Source: Streptomyces sp. ISL-66 (GTDB lineage: Bacteria; Actinomycetota; Actinomycetes; Streptomycetales; Streptomycetaceae). From it: a stretch of DNA of 64,000 nt. Below the pieces are notes generated by a model, which did not search any database, was not told the origin of the DNA, and was given only the letters and a program-made list of their open reading frames with translations. The position numbers were made by a program, and so were the translations under genes. This document shows, piece by piece, positions 34,630-44,854 of the stretch; the stretch's first letter is position 1; every line of letters begins with the position of its first letter. The stretch is taken from positions 1 through 64,000 of the forward strand of contig NZ_JAGGOW010000005.1 of NCBI RefSeq assembly GCF_018614135.1, in the 5' to 3' direction.

Positions 34630-36620
34630 GTGGTGGGTGACCCTCCGGTGGGCGGGGACGGTCGCAGAGCTGCCAACACGTGCGCGGGCGTCCGGCCCGG
34701 CTCTAGGCGCACGTAGTTCGCCCTGCCCCAGTGATAGGTCTCGCCGGTGAGCTCGTCGCGCACCGCGAGGGACCCGTGCCAGTCGAGGCCGAGTACCGGC
34801 ATGTCCAACGAGACCGTCGCCTCCTGGGTGTGGTGCGGATCGAGGTTGACGACCACCAGTACGGAATTGGGTCCGGCGTGCTTCGAATAGGCGATCACGT
34901 GTTCGTTGTCGGTCGGGTGGAAATGGATGTCGCGCAGCTGCTGGAGCGCGGGGTTGCGGCGGCGGATCCGGTTCAGTGCGGTGATCAGCGGGGCGATCGT
35001 GCGGCCCTCGCGGTCGGCGGCGGCCCAGTCGCGCGGTCGCAGCTCGTACTTCTCGGAGTTCAGGTACTCCTCGCTGCCCTCCTCGACGGCGGCGTTCTCG
35101 CACAGTTCGTAACCGGCGTAGATCCCCCAGGTGGGGGAGAGGGTGGCGGCGAGGACCGCGCGCACCTCGAAGGCGGGGCGGCCGCCGTGCTGAAGGTACG
35201 CGGGCAGGATGTCGGGGGTGTTGACGAAGAAATTCGGCCGCATGACGGAGGCGGAGCGGGTGTCCGCGAGCTCGGTCACGTACTCGGTGAGCTCGGCCTT
35301 GGTGTTGCGCCAGGTGAAGTACGTGTAGGACTGCTGGAAGCCGATGGAGGCGAGGGCCCGCATCATCGCGGGGCGGGTGAAGGCCTCGGCCAGGAAGATC
35401 ACGTCCGGGTCGGACTTGTTGATGTCCGCGATCACCTTCTGCCAGAAGACCACCGGCTTGGTGTGCGGATTGTCGACCCGGAAGATGCGGACCCCGTGGT
35501 CCATCCAGTGCCGCAGGATCCGCACGGTCTCCTCGACGATGCCGGCCATGTCGGTGTCGAAGTGGATCGGGAAGATGTCCTGGTACTTCTTCGGCGGGTT
35601 CTCCGCGTACGCGATCGTCCCGTCGGCCCGGTGGCGGAACCACTCCGGGTGCTTCTCCACCCACGGGTGGTCCGGGGAGCACTGCAGGGCGAAGTCGAGC
35701 GCCACCTCGACGCGCAGCTCGCGCGCCTTGGCCACGAAGGCGTCGAAGTCCTCGATGGTGCCGAGCTCCGGGTGGACGGCGTCGTGCCCGCCCTCCGTGG
35801 AACCGATGGCCCACGGCACACCGGGATCCCAACTCCCGGCGGACAGCGTGTTGTTCGGACCCTTGCGGAAGGTGCTCCCGATGGGGTGGACCGGCGGCAG
35901 GTAGACCACGTCGAAACCCATCGCGGCGATCGCCGGCAGGCGCTCGGCGGCCGTCCGGAACGTTCCGCTGACGGGAGCCTCGCCGGGCTCCAGCACGGCC
36001 CCCTCCGACCGGGGGAACATCTCGTACCAGGAGCCGAAGAGCGCCCGCTTGCGCTCGATCAGCAGCGGCAGCGGCTTGGAGGCGCTGACCAGCTCCCGGA
36101 ACGGGCGCTTCGCCAGCGTCGCCGCGACCTGCGGATCGAGGGCGGCCGCGTACCGCACGGCGACCTCGCGGTCCTCGTCGCGCATCACGTCGACGGCGGC
36201 CAGCACGCGCTCGCGGCCGTCCCGCTTGGGAATCTTCGCGGAGGCCCGCTCGTACAGCTCGGCCCCCTCCAGGAGCGTCAGGCCCGTGTCGATCCCGGCG
36301 GGGATCTTGATCGCCGCGTGGGCCCGCCAGGTGGCCACCGGGTCGCTCCACGCCTCGACGGTGTACGTCCACCTCCCCTCGACCTCGGCGGACACCCGGG
36401 CTCCCCACCGGTCGGTGCCGGGGGCGAGCTCGGACAGCGGTACGGGGGGCCGCAGCCGCCCGCTCGGATCTCGCAGGACGACGTGTGCCGCCACGGCGTC
36501 GTGCCCCTCGCGGAACACGGTGGCGGAAATCTCGAAGACCTCGTCCACGACCGCCTTGGCGGGTCTGACGCCGCAATCGACGGCGGGGCGGACGTCCAGC
36601 ACGGGAATGCGACCGATCAT
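34626..36620 (-). CDS. glgE: Alpha-1,4-glucan:maltose-1-phosphate maltosyltransferase
   Basis: A 664-residue GH13_3 enzyme that adds maltosyl units from maltose 1-phosphate to glucan chains. The N-terminal beta domain ([20 protein letters not shown]) and helical region precede the barrel. Catalytic residues correspond to the ones I recall from S. coelicolor GlgE1 (394, 423, 480): Asp383 ([11 protein letters not shown]), Glu412 ([10 protein letters not shown]) and Asp470 (FVNTPDILP). The start is ATG 36620 with AGGTGAT upstream. It is the first gene of the four-gene operon and divergent from glgP, with 479 bp between them. Confidence 0.96.
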
Positions 36621-37099
36621 GATGGGATCACCTGGGGGCAGTTCGCAGGGCTCGGTGACAACAGGCCAGCCGGCAAGGCGACTGGTAGTGCACGCTCTGT
36701 TCGCTCTGTTTCTAGCCGCTCGGAAGACGGCTGGGCTGCGGGCATGGCCGCTCCTGTCCGCGTTCACTCGGGTGGCGGGAGAAGGTCGGGGGAGGGTTTG
36801 CCGTGCGCGTACCCGGTGAGGCCTTCCCACTCCGGCCCGGACCAATCCGCGTGTTCGGTTAACTACTCGTACGTAGTCGCTCGCATACCCCCAAGGCCCC
36901 GCCCGATATCCGCCGATGCTCCGTCAACTCGGCGACGACTACCGGATGTCCACGGCCCGGCGCGCGACCCGTGGTGGAGCGGCGGTAGAGACGCCGTGGC
37001 CGGGGGGAGGGGGCGGCGCTAGCCTTCCCGGGGTGACGCTCGCGGTGCACAGCGTGGTGCGGCCGCTTCGATCCGGCATCCCCTGCGAAGGTGGAACGC
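36621..37099. other. Divergent control region between glgE and glgP
   Basis: 479 bp without a convincing gene. It has the direct repeat GCTCTGTTCGCTCTGTT near 36692-36708 and a short dyad ACTAC/GTAGT around TCGTAC near 36863, in a rare A/T-containing stretch (GTTAACTACTCG). Both operon promoters should be here. GAAGGTGG at 37087-37094 serves as the glgP ribosome-binding site. Confidence 0.45.
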
Positions 37100-39736
37100 G
37101 TGAAGGCTATCCGTCGATTCACCGTACGCCCCGTCCTCCCCGAGACCCTCTCCCCGCTCGCCGACCTCGCGCGCAACCTGCGCTGGTCATGGCACGCGGA
37201 GACCCGTGACCTCTTCCAATCCGTCGATCCCGAGGGCTGGCAGGCCGCCGGCAGGGATCCCGTCCGGCTGCTCGGCGCCGTGTCCGCGGCGCGGATCGCC
37301 GAGCTCGCCTCGGACCGGCGCTTCCTGCGCCGGCTCGCCGTCGCGGCCGCCGACCTCGATGACTACGTCCACGGCGGGAGGTGGTACCAGAGTCACGAGG
37401 CCGCCGCGGACCTGCCCGCCGGCATCGCCTACTTCTCGCCCGAGTTCGGGATCACCGCCGCCCTGCCCCAGTACTCCGGCGGGCTCGGGATCCTCGCCGG
37501 GGACCACCTCAAGGCCGCCAGCGATCTCGGCGTACCCCTCATCGGCGTCGGACTCCTCTACCGGCACGGGTACTTCCGCCAGTCCCTGTCCCGGGACGGC
37601 TGGCAGCAGGAGCACTATCCGGTCCTCGACCCCAACGAACTGCCCGTCGCACTGGTCCGGGAGGAGGACGGGACACCGGCCCGGGTGTCCCTGACCCTGC
37701 CCGGCGGGCGGGCCCTGCACGCCCACGTCTGGCAGGCCCTCGTCGGACGCGTGCCGCTGCTGCTGCTCGACTCCGACGTCGAGGACAACGACGCCGTCGC
37801 CCGCGAGGTGACCGACCGGCTCTACGGCGGCGGCAGCGACCACCGGCTGCTCCAGGAGATGCTGCTCGGGATCGGCGGGGTGCGGGCCGTCAGGGCCTAC
37901 TGCCGGATCACCGGTCATCCCGACCCCGAGGTGTTCCACACGAACGAGGGACACGCGGGGTTCCTGGGTCTGGAGCGCATAAGGGAACTGGAGGGCCGGC
38001 AGGGACTCGGCTTCGACGCCGCGGTGGAAGCCGTGCGCGCCGGAACCGTCTTCACCACGCACACCCCCGTCCCCGCCGGCATCGACCGCTTCGACCGGGC
38101 CCTGGTCGCCCGCCACTTCGCGGACGGCGGAGAACTGGACGGGGTACCCGTCGACCGGATCCTGGAACTCGGCGCCGAGACCTACCCCGGCGGCGACCCC
38201 GGGGTGTTCAACATGGCCGTCATGGGGCTGCGCCTCGCCCAGCGGGCCAACGGCGTCTCCACCCTGCACGGCGCCGTCAGCCGGGAGATGTTCGCCGGGC
38301 TGTGGCCGGGATTCGATCCCGCCGACGTGCCCATCACCTCCGTCACCAACGGGGTCCACGCACCGACCTGGGTGGCTCCCGAGGTCGTCGAGCTCGGCGC
38401 GCGCCAGATCGGCGCGGGGCGGACCGAGGACGCGCTGTCCGTCGGCGGCTCGCAGCGCTGGGACGCCGTCGCCGACATCCCCGACCAGGACGTCTGGGAC
38501 CTGCGCCGGGTCCTGCGCGAACAGCTGGTGCAGGAGGTGCGGGACCGGCTGCGCGCCTCGTGGCGCCAGCGCGGGGCCGCGGCCGCCGAGCTGGCCTGGG
38601 TGGACTCCGTACTCGACCCCGACGTGCTGACGATCGGGTTCGCGCGGCGCGTCCCCTCCTACAAGCGGCTCACGCTGATGCTGCGCGACCCCGAGCGGCT
38701 GCGCAGGCTCCTCCTGGACCCGGACCGGCCCGTGCAGATCGTGGTCGCGGGCAAGGCGCACCCGGCCGACGACGGTGGCAAGCGGCTCGTGCAGGAGCTG
38801 GTGCGCTTCGCGGACGACCCGCGCGTGCGCCACCGGATCGTGTTCCTGCCCGACTACGGCATGGCCATGGCGCAGAAGCTCTACCCGGGCTGCGACGTCT
38901 GGCTCAACAACCCGCTCCGCCCCCTGGAGGCGTGCGGGACGAGCGGGATGAAGGCGGCGCTCAACGGCTGCCTGAACCTGTCCGTCCTGGACGGCTGGTG
39001 GGACGAGTGGTTCGAGCCGGACTTCGGCTGGGCCATCCCCACCGCCGACGGCCTCGGTTCGGACGAGGACCGGCGCGACGACCTGGAGGCGGGCGCCCTC
39101 TACGACCTGATCGAGGGCCGGGTCGCACCCCGGTTCTACGACCGGGCCGGGGCCGGCGGGCTGCCGGTGCGGTGGATCGAGATGGTCCGGCGCACCCTCG
39201 TCTCGCTGGGACCCAAGGTGCTGGCGGGACGGATGGTGCGCGAGTACGTGGAGCGGCTCTACGCGCCGGCCGCGCTCGCCCACCGCACCTTGACCCCGGA
39301 AGCGGCGCGGGACCTCGCCTGGTGGAAGGGGCGGGTCCGGGCGGCCTGGCCGCAGATCGCCGTCGAGCACGTCGAGGCGCTGGCCGCGGGTCCCGTGGGC
39401 GGCACCGCCGAACTCGGCGCCACCCTCACCCTGCGCGTGCAGGTCTCGCTCGACGCCCTCGCCCCCGAGGACGTGGAGGTGCAGGCGGTCGCGGGCCGGG
39501 TCGACGCCCAGGACGTGATCCAGGGCGGGCGGACCTTCCCGCTCAAACCCGCCGGCGGGCCGGACCTGGAGGGCCGCTGGCTGTACGAGGGCCCGCTCGC
39601 CCTCGACCGTACGGGGCCCTTCGGGTACACCGTACGGATCCTGCCCGCGCACCCGCTGCTGGCGACCCCGGCCGAACTGGGCCTGGTCGCCGGGCCGGCC
39701 GACACGGACGCCGGAGGCGGCGTACTCCTGCGGTAG
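37100..39736 (+). CDS. glgP: Alpha-glucan (glycogen) phosphorylase
   Basis: An 878-residue GT35 phosphorylase releasing glucose 1-phosphate from alpha-1,4-glucan. The N-terminal DUF3417 domain (FTVRPVLPETLSPLADLARNLRWSW) marks the actinobacterial type. Catalytic parts: LPQYSGGLGILAGDHLKAASD, HTNEGHAGFLGLERI, ARRVPSYKR and the pyridoxal phosphate lysine segment LEACGTSGMKAALNGCLN. The C-terminal 100 residues form an extra beta domain (LRVQVSLDALAPEDVEVQAV). The start is GTG 37100, 5-6 bases after AGGTGG; GTG 37091 has no room for a site. It faces glgE and would break down the polymer that GlgE and GlgB make. Confidence 0.94.
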   Translation: MKAIRRFTVRPVLPETLSPLADLARNLRWSWHAETRDLFQSVDPEGWQAAGRDPVRLLGAVSAARIAELASDRRFLRRLAVAAADLDDYVHGGRWYQSHEAAADLPAGIAYFSPEFGITAALPQYSGGLGILAGDHLKAASDLGVPLIGVGLLYRHGYFRQSLSRDGWQQEHYPVLDPNELPVALVREEDGTPARVSLTLPGGRALHAHVWQALVGRVPLLLLDSDVEDNDAVAREVTDRLYGGGSDHRLLQEMLLGIGGVRAVRAYCRITGHPDPEVFHTNEGHAGFLGLERIRELEGRQGLGFDAAVEAVRAGTVFTTHTPVPAGIDRFDRALVARHFADGGELDGVPVDRILELGAETYPGGDPGVFNMAVMGLRLAQRANGVSTLHGAVSREMFAGLWPGFDPADVPITSVTNGVHAPTWVAPEVVELGARQIGAGRTEDALSVGGSQRWDAVADIPDQDVWDLRRVLREQLVQEVRDRLRASWRQRGAAAAELAWVDSVLDPDVLTIGFARRVPSYKRLTLMLRDPERLRRLLLDPDRPVQIVVAGKAHPADDGGKRLVQELVRFADDPRVRHRIVFLPDYGMAMAQKLYPGCDVWLNNPLRPLEACGTSGMKAALNGCLNLSVLDGWWDEWFEPDFGWAIPTADGLGSDEDRRDDLEAGALYDLIEGRVAPRFYDRAGAGGLPVRWIEMVRRTLVSLGPKVLAGRMVREYVERLYAPAALAHRTLTPEAARDLAWWKGRVRAAWPQIAVEHVEALAAGPVGGTAELGATLTLRVQVSLDALAPEDVEVQAVAGRVDAQDVIQGGRTFPLKPAGGPDLEGRWLYEGPLALDRTGPFGYTVRILPAHPLLATPAELGLVAGPADTDAGGGVLLR

Positions 39737-39802
39737 GGGCCGGCGGGGGCCGAGGAACGGGCCCGCCGGTCCGCGGGGTTCTCCGCGGGCCCGCGGGGCT
39801 CA

Positions 39803-39838
39803 GAGGACGGGCGGCGGGTGCGCCGGCCGCCCGTCCTC
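39803..39838 (+). terminator. Terminator after glgP
   Basis: GAGGACGGGCGGC (39803-39815) pairs exactly with GCCGCCCGTCCTC (39826-39838) over 13 bp with a 10-base loop. No T tract, but position 67 bp after the glgP stop fits. Confidence 0.65.
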
Positions 39839-40018
39839 CACCAGCGTCCCGGTCCGCTCGACCGGTCACGGCCGCCCCGAGGGGACCGTGAGGGTGAACC
39901 TTCGAACGGGCTGCGGAGTCGAATCGTTTCTGCATTCGGTCGGCTCCTACGCTGCCTCGCGGATGTCACCGGACCCGGCATCCGCGAAACCCGAGAAACC
40001 CGAGAAACGGACTCCCCC

Positions 40019-40537
40019 ATGCGTCTTCGCACCACCGCCGCGGCGCTCCTCGCGGCCCTCGCGCTCGTCCTGCCCACCGCCGGCCAGTCGCTGGCCAACG
40101 ACCACGACGACCGCGACGGCCTGGGCGAGCTGCTCTACCGGTACAACGACGGCGATGACACGCGGCACGGCCGGCTCGAGCCGGCCGACAACGACACCTG
40201 CTACCAACTGACCCACGCTTCGCGCAACCACCCGGCCTTCGCGGTGCACAACGAGACGGAGTCCCTGGCCGTGCTCTTCGAGAACCGCAGCTGCGGCGGC
40301 CAGGCCGAGGAAGTGCTGGAGCCGGGCGAGAGCGCGCACGACCTGGAGGTCCGCTCGGTCCTCTTCAAGCCGACCGACGAGCACCACCACGGCCGCCACG
40401 ACGGACGTGACGACGACCGCCGTGACGACGACCGCCGTGACGACGAGGACCGCAGCCACAGCGGCCGCTCGGCCGTGGCGCAGGGCAACGAGCGGGCGAG
40501 GGACCTCTTCGACTCCGTCTTCCGCTCCATCGGCTGA
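40019..40537 (+). CDS. Small secreted protein with Asp/Arg repeats, function unknown
   Basis: A 172-residue protein with a clear Sec signal (residues 1-26, LLAALALVLPTAGQSLA). The mature part starts with acidic residues (NDHDDRDGLGELLYRYNDGDDTRHG) and has two Cys (DTCYQLTH, RSCGGQAEEV) that may pair. A DDRRDDDRRDDEDR repeat around residues 129-145 is followed by a short helix (NERARDLFDSVFRSIG). The charge pattern could bind cations or wall polymers, but this is a guess. The start ATG 40019 lacks a strong site and follows three short CCGAGAAA-like repeats. Confidence 0.75.
   Translation: MRLRTTAAALLAALALVLPTAGQSLANDHDDRDGLGELLYRYNDGDDTRHGRLEPADNDTCYQLTHASRNHPAFAVHNETESLAVLFENRSCGGQAEEVLEPGESAHDLEVRSVLFKPTDEHHHGRHDGRDDDRRDDDRRDDEDRSHSGRSAVAQGNERARDLFDSVFRSIG
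40406..40450 (+). repeat. 15-bp tandem repeat inside the secreted protein gene
   Basis: CGTGACGACGACCGC occurs at 40406 and 40421, then a third copy with three changes at 40436. It encodes the RDDDR repeat and keeps the reading frame. Confidence 0.85.
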
Positions 40538-40557
40538 TCCAGGACCGACCGCGGACA

Positions 40558-40585
40558 AGGCCCGGCCCCCCGGGGGGCCGGGCCT
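40558..40585 (+). terminator. Perfect 28-bp palindrome, probable terminator of the secreted protein gene
   Basis: The half AGGCCCGGCCCCCC (40558-40571) is followed by its exact complement. It lies 20 bp after the stop codon. With no spacer the RNA loop would need to open a few pairs; the T tract is absent. Confidence 0.65.
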
Positions 40586-40626
40586 CCGCGTGTCCCCCGC
40601 CCGCGCGGCCGGGGGTCAATGGAACA

Positions 40627-40660
40627 GGGCCGCCCGGGGAGGTTTCCTCCCGGGCGGCCC
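40627..40660. terminator. Hairpin terminator between convergent secreted protein and protease genes
   Basis: Arms 40627-40642 and 40646-40660 pair over 15 bp with one bulged G and a TTT loop. It is 46 bp beyond the M4 protease stop on the minus strand and probably ends that transcript. Confidence 0.7.
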
Positions 40661-40706
40661 CGTGATCTAGCGGTGAGCGCCGTGGCTCAATCCGTCCCGG
40701 TGGGGA

Positions 40707-42980
40707 TCAGAAGGTGAGCTTCCAGCTGTCGATCTTGCCGACGTCGGCGGACGCGAGGTCCGCGACGCGCAGCTTCCAGACGCCGTTGGCGACCTCGGAG
40801 GAGGCGTCCACGGTGAAGCTCTGGATGATGTTGTCCGCGCTGCCGCCGGAGCGGTTGCGCAGGTTGTAGAGGGTGCCGTCGGGGGCGACGAGGTCGACCT
40901 TCAGGTCACCGACGTAGGTGTGGAGGATGTTGACGTCCACCTTGAGGGTGCTCGGCGCGTTGCCGGAGCGGGTCACGGTGATCGGCGACTCGACCGTGGC
41001 GTTGTCGTTGATCGTGTAGTCCGCGGTGTTCTCGAAGACGTTCTGCTGGGCGGTGCCGACCGTCCAGGTGAAGGACGTCGTCCCGGTCTTGCTCGCCGAG
41101 TCGGTCACCGTGACGGTCACGTTGGACGTGGCCGCGGTGGTGGCCGTACCCGAGATCAGGCCGGTGGAGGCGTTGATCGACAGGCCGGCCGGCAGGCCGG
41201 TCGCCGCGTAGCTGAGCGCACCCGGATTGGTGCTGGTGGCCTGGACCTGCAGGCTCACCGCGGTGTTGATCTGGGTGGTCTGGTTCGGGATCGCGGTGAC
41301 CGAGACGCCGCTGGGCGCGGGGCGCGATCCGACGGCGATGGCCGCCCAGGCGTGGGCCACGTTGTTGTACGTGGCCGAGCCGGAGCCGTACAGGTCGGCC
41401 GCCGCCTGCAGGGTCGCCGTACGGGCGGCCGCGTAGTTGGTGTTCGACTTGAAGTAGCCGACCGTCAGCGCGCGGAACCAGATCTTCGAGGCGGCCTCGC
41501 GGCCGATCGCGGTGACCGGGAGGCCGTCGGACGTGGGCGAGTTGTAGCTCACGCCGTTGATGACCTTGGCGCCCGAGCCCTCGGAGGCCAGGTAGTACCA
41601 GTGGTTGGCCGGGCCCGAGGAGTAGTGGACGTCGATGCCGCCGAGGCCCGAGTACCACGCGTCCTTGGAGCCGCCGTCCTTGCTCGGCTTGTCCATGTAG
41701 CGCAGCGGGGTGCCGTCGCCGTTGATGTCGATCTTCTCGCCGACGAGGTAGTCGCCGACGTCGTTGGCGTTGTTGGCGTTGAACTCGACGGCCGCCGCCA
41801 TGATGTCGGAGGTCGCCTCGTTCAGGCCGCCGGGCTCACCGGAGTAGGTCATGTTGCCGGTGACCGAGGTCAGACCGTGGGTCATCTCGTGCGCGGCCAC
41901 GTCGATCGAGGTCAGCGGGTGCGTGTTGCTGATGCCGTCGCCGTAGGTCATGCAGAAGCAGGAGTCGCTCCAGAACGCGTTGACGTACGCGTTGCCGTAG
42001 TGGACCCGGCTGTACGGCGCCACGCCGTCGTTGCGCAGGCCGTTGCGGCCGTGCACGTTCTTGTAGTAGTCCCACGTCAGCTGGGCGCCGTAGTGCGCGT
42101 CGGCGCCGGCGGTCGCCCGGTTCGAGGCGAGGCCGTTGCCCCAGGTGTCGCTGGTGCTGGAGAACAGGGTGCCGGTGCCGCTGCCCGTGCCCCCGTTGAG
42201 GTCGTAGGTCTTGTGGCTGCCGCGGACGGCGTCGGTCAGCGTGTAGTTGCTGCCCGACTGCGAGGTGCCGAGGGTGACCTGACCGCTGTACATGGTGTTG
42301 CCGATGCCGGTCTCGATCGCCTGCCACTCGGTGATCTTCGCGCCGGTCTTGGCGTTGGTGACCACGTGCAGTTCGCTCGGGGTGCCGTCGTGCTGGAGCC
42401 CGCCGACGACGGTCTCGAAGGCGAGGACCGGAGCGCCCTCGGCGGCCCAGATCACCTTGCGGGCGCCCTTGGAGGCCGTGGCGTCCTTGGCACCCGCCGC
42501 GTTGGCGGACTTGAGCGCGGTGCCCTCGGCCGAGGCCGGGGTGACGGTGGCGGTGGTGTCCGCGACCTTGATGTCCGCGTTCGTGGCCTTGGTGACGCTC
42601 TTGGTGGCGCCGTCCTTCGCGTGGACGGTCAGGTCACCGCCGAGCACCGGTATGCCGTCGTAGGTGCGCTCGTAGGTGGTGTGGGTGGTGCCGTCCGCGT
42701 CCTTGACCACGTCGCGGACGATGAGCTTCTCGGTGCCGGCGAGGCCGAGGGCCTTGGCCGCCTGCACGGTGGTGGAGTTCGCCTCGGCGAGGAGCGTCGC
42801 ACGCTCCGAAGCGCTGAGTGCGCGGTTGGCCGCGCCCGGGTTGGCCTGGGCGACCGAAGCAGCCTGCGACGCGGTGGCGTCGGCGGTGGCGGTGCCGGTC
42901 TGGATGCCTACGGCGAGGAGAGCGGCCGCGGCGACAAGCGCGCCGGCCGTGGTGGCACGCCGCTGGGGGGTGGGACTCAA
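40707..42980 (-). CDS. Secreted thermolysin-like metalloprotease (M4) with Ig-like and P domains
   Basis: A 757-residue zinc protease precursor. Signal peptide residues 1-35, then an FTP/PepSY propeptide to about 215, the M4 catalytic domain with HEMTH (VAAHEMTHGL) and the downstream Glu (GLNEATSDIM) plus AANHWYYLASEG-like SGPANHWYYL, a His from YNNVAHAW, a putative-Ig-like domain (YAATGLPAGLSINASTGLISG) and a C-terminal proprotein-convertase P domain (ILHTYVGDLKVDLVAPDGTLYNL). The start is TTG 42980, 6 bases after AGAAGGAG; TTG 42998 would put that site inside the gene. It degrades extracellular protein during nutrient limitation. Confidence 0.94.
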   Translation of the reverse strand: MSPTPQRRATTAGALVAAAALLAVGIQTGTATADATASQAASVAQANPGAANRALSASERATLLAEANSTTVQAAKALGLAGTEKLIVRDVVKDADGTTHTTYERTYDGIPVLGGDLTVHAKDGATKSVTKATNADIKVADTTATVTPASAEGTALKSANAAGAKDATASKGARKVIWAAEGAPVLAFETVVGGLQHDGTPSELHVVTNAKTGAKITEWQAIETGIGNTMYSGQVTLGTSQSGSNYTLTDAVRGSHKTYDLNGGTGSGTGTLFSSTSDTWGNGLASNRATAGADAHYGAQLTWDYYKNVHGRNGLRNDGVAPYSRVHYGNAYVNAFWSDSCFCMTYGDGISNTHPLTSIDVAAHEMTHGLTSVTGNMTYSGEPGGLNEATSDIMAAAVEFNANNANDVGDYLVGEKIDINGDGTPLRYMDKPSKDGGSKDAWYSGLGGIDVHYSSGPANHWYYLASEGSGAKVINGVSYNSPTSDGLPVTAIGREAASKIWFRALTVGYFKSNTNYAAARTATLQAAADLYGSGSATYNNVAHAWAAIAVGSRPAPSGVSVTAIPNQTTQINTAVSLQVQATSTNPGALSYAATGLPAGLSINASTGLISGTATTAATSNVTVTVTDSASKTGTTSFTWTVGTAQQNVFENTADYTINDNATVESPITVTRSGNAPSTLKVDVNILHTYVGDLKVDLVAPDGTLYNLRNRSGGSADNIIQSFTVDASSEVANGVWKLRVADLASADVGKIDSWKLTF

Positions 42981-43361
42981 CGCAGACTCCTTCTGCAAGG
43001 GGGGTTCCGGATGGCTGGGTGGGCCTCCGGGCAGATCAGGGCTGGTGCGCAGAACGGTCGAAGAGTGCCACTTGGCGGCTGCAATGTCAGGGCCGCGTCA
43101 AAATGTTGGCCGGAAACAGTTCGTTGTCCGAAGAGACGTATCCGGTATGCGGAGCATTCACTTTCGTGTGGGAGGGAAGCGCGCAATATCCGGAATGTGC
43201 GATACCGGTCGCTAACGCTTGCGCAACAAGCCGCCCGGTTCCCGCGAACGGGATTTGCCGTACGTATGTTTGTCGTACTGTTTCCCGGTGCGTCAGTCGT
43301 CCGCTGCCTGGGGAAGCCGCGGACGGACGCCGCTGTCATAGACAACGTGCCAGGGGGGCCC
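42981..43361. other. Divergent region between M4 protease and the exopolysaccharide sugar transferase
   Basis: 381 bp with no gene that I can support. A/T-containing patches near 43130-43300 (CGTACGTATGTTTGTCGTAC, with GTACG/CGTAC inverted) could hold the + strand promoter. GGGGGG before 43362 is the ribosome-binding region of the sugar transferase. Confidence 0.45.
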
Positions 43362-44837
43362 ATGAGGCATGTCCATATTCCTGTGCAAAGAGTGGCCGCG
43401 AGAGCGCTCGCGTCGGCCGCGCCGGTTCGGGGGCTCGGCGACAAAGCGCGCTGGTACCTCCCGGCCGCGGTCACCGCGGACCTGATCGGCGCCGGCGTGC
43501 CCGTCGGCCTGGTCTTCGAGGCCGCGCACCAGGTCCGGCCCGGCTACTGCGCCCTCGGCGCCGCCCTGGCCTGGACCGGCGTACAGCTGCTGCGCCGGCG
43601 GTACGCGGGCCGCGTGCTCGGAGAATCCAGGGGAGTCCTGCCCGTCGTACACGACTGGCTGATTCTGATCGGCGTACTCGCCGTGGCCCGCGTGGTCACC
43701 GGCGAGGACACCCCCCGGCTGGCCGCACTCGGCGCCCTGCTGCCCGCTCTGCTCATCACCGTCGCCTGCCACAAACTGACCTACCGCCACCTCTCCGGCG
43801 CCCGGCGCGAGGCCCAGGCCGTGAGCCGGGTCCTGGTCGTCGGCGAGCCCGCCGCCGCCGAGTCCGTCATCGGGCACCTGGCCGCGCGCACCGACCACCC
43901 GTACGTGGTCGTCGGCGTGGTCCCGGTCGGCCCGGGGGAGCTGGACAGCGGGATGCCCGTCGCCGCGCGGCTCGGATCCACCATGGCGCCCCACCCCAAC
44001 GGGGACCCGGCCGCCGTGCTCGACGCCGTCGCCGCCCACCGGGCCGACCTGGTGCTCGTCGCCCCCGGGACACGGCTCGCCGGTGACCGGCTGCGGCGGA
44101 TCGCCTGGGCCCTGCACGACGCGGGACTGGAACTGGCGGTCTTCCCCGGGCTGGTGGAGGTCTCCGTCAAGCGGCTGGAGACCCTGTCCGTGGGCGGCCT
44201 GACCGTACTGCGGGTGGCGCCGCCGGTGAGCCGGGGCGTACAGACCCTGCTGAAGTCGGTGATGGACCGGGTGGCCGCGGCGCTCGGACTGGTGCTGCTG
44301 TCGCCGGCGTTCCTCGGGATGGTCCTGGCGATCCGGCTCGGCTCGCGCGGTCCGGCCTTCTACCGGCAGCTGCGCATCGGCCGGGACGGGGTCCCGTTCG
44401 TCATGTGGAAGTTCCGCACGATGGTCGTGGACGCCCACGCGATGAAGGCCGAGCTGTCCGGGGCCAACGAGAACGACGGCCTGATGTTCAAGATGCGCCG
44501 CGACCCCCGGGTGACCCGGGTCGGCCGGCTGCTGCGGCGCACGTCCATGGACGAACTGCCGCAGCTGATCAACGTGGTGGCCGGGGACATGTCCCTGGTC
44601 GGCCCGCGCCCTCCGCTGCCGGAGGAGGTGGCGAAGTACGACGAGGTCGAGCTGCGCCGGCTCACCGTGCGGCCGGGGATGACCGGGCTGTGGCAGATCA
44701 GCGGCCGGTCCGACCTGTCATGGGACGAAACGATCCAGCTGGACCTGCAGTACGTCGACAACTGGTCGTTCACCAGTGACGTCGACGTCATGGGCCGCAC
44801 GCTCCGCGCCGTGGTCGACGGACGCGGAGCGTATTGA
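43362..44837 (+). CDS. Polyprenyl-phosphate glycosylphosphotransferase (exopolysaccharide initiation)
   Basis: A 491-residue WbaP/CpsE-type enzyme. Four N-terminal membrane helices (about 30-140), a central Rossmann-like domain ([19 protein letters not shown]), another membrane segment ([18 protein letters not shown]) and the C-terminal sugar transferase domain with [33 protein letters not shown] and [13 protein letters not shown]. It moves a sugar 1-phosphate from a nucleotide sugar to undecaprenyl phosphate, the first step of a Wzx/Wzy polysaccharide. It is the first gene of the cluster that runs to 60410, and lies 17 bp from the convergent fcl gene. Confidence 0.93.
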   Translation: MRHVHIPVQRVAARALASAAPVRGLGDKARWYLPAAVTADLIGAGVPVGLVFEAAHQVRPGYCALGAALAWTGVQLLRRRYAGRVLGESRGVLPVVHDWLILIGVLAVARVVTGEDTPRLAALGALLPALLITVACHKLTYRHLSGARREAQAVSRVLVVGEPAAAESVIGHLAARTDHPYVVVGVVPVGPGELDSGMPVAARLGSTMAPHPNGDPAAVLDAVAAHRADLVLVAPGTRLAGDRLRRIAWALHDAGLELAVFPGLVEVSVKRLETLSVGGLTVLRVAPPVSRGVQTLLKSVMDRVAAALGLVLLSPAFLGMVLAIRLGSRGPAFYRQLRIGRDGVPFVMWKFRTMVVDAHAMKAELSGANENDGLMFKMRRDPRVTRVGRLLRRTSMDELPQLINVVAGDMSLVGPRPPLPEEVAKYDEVELRRLTVRPGMTGLWQISGRSDLSWDETIQLDLQYVDNWSFTSDVDVMGRTLRAVVDGRGAY

Positions 44838-44854
44838 GGGCCGAAGCGTTGAGA

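Noticed and set aside
34731..37022. A 763-residue open frame antisense to glgE
   Set aside because: Lacks any motif and covers a gene with all GlgE catalytic residues.
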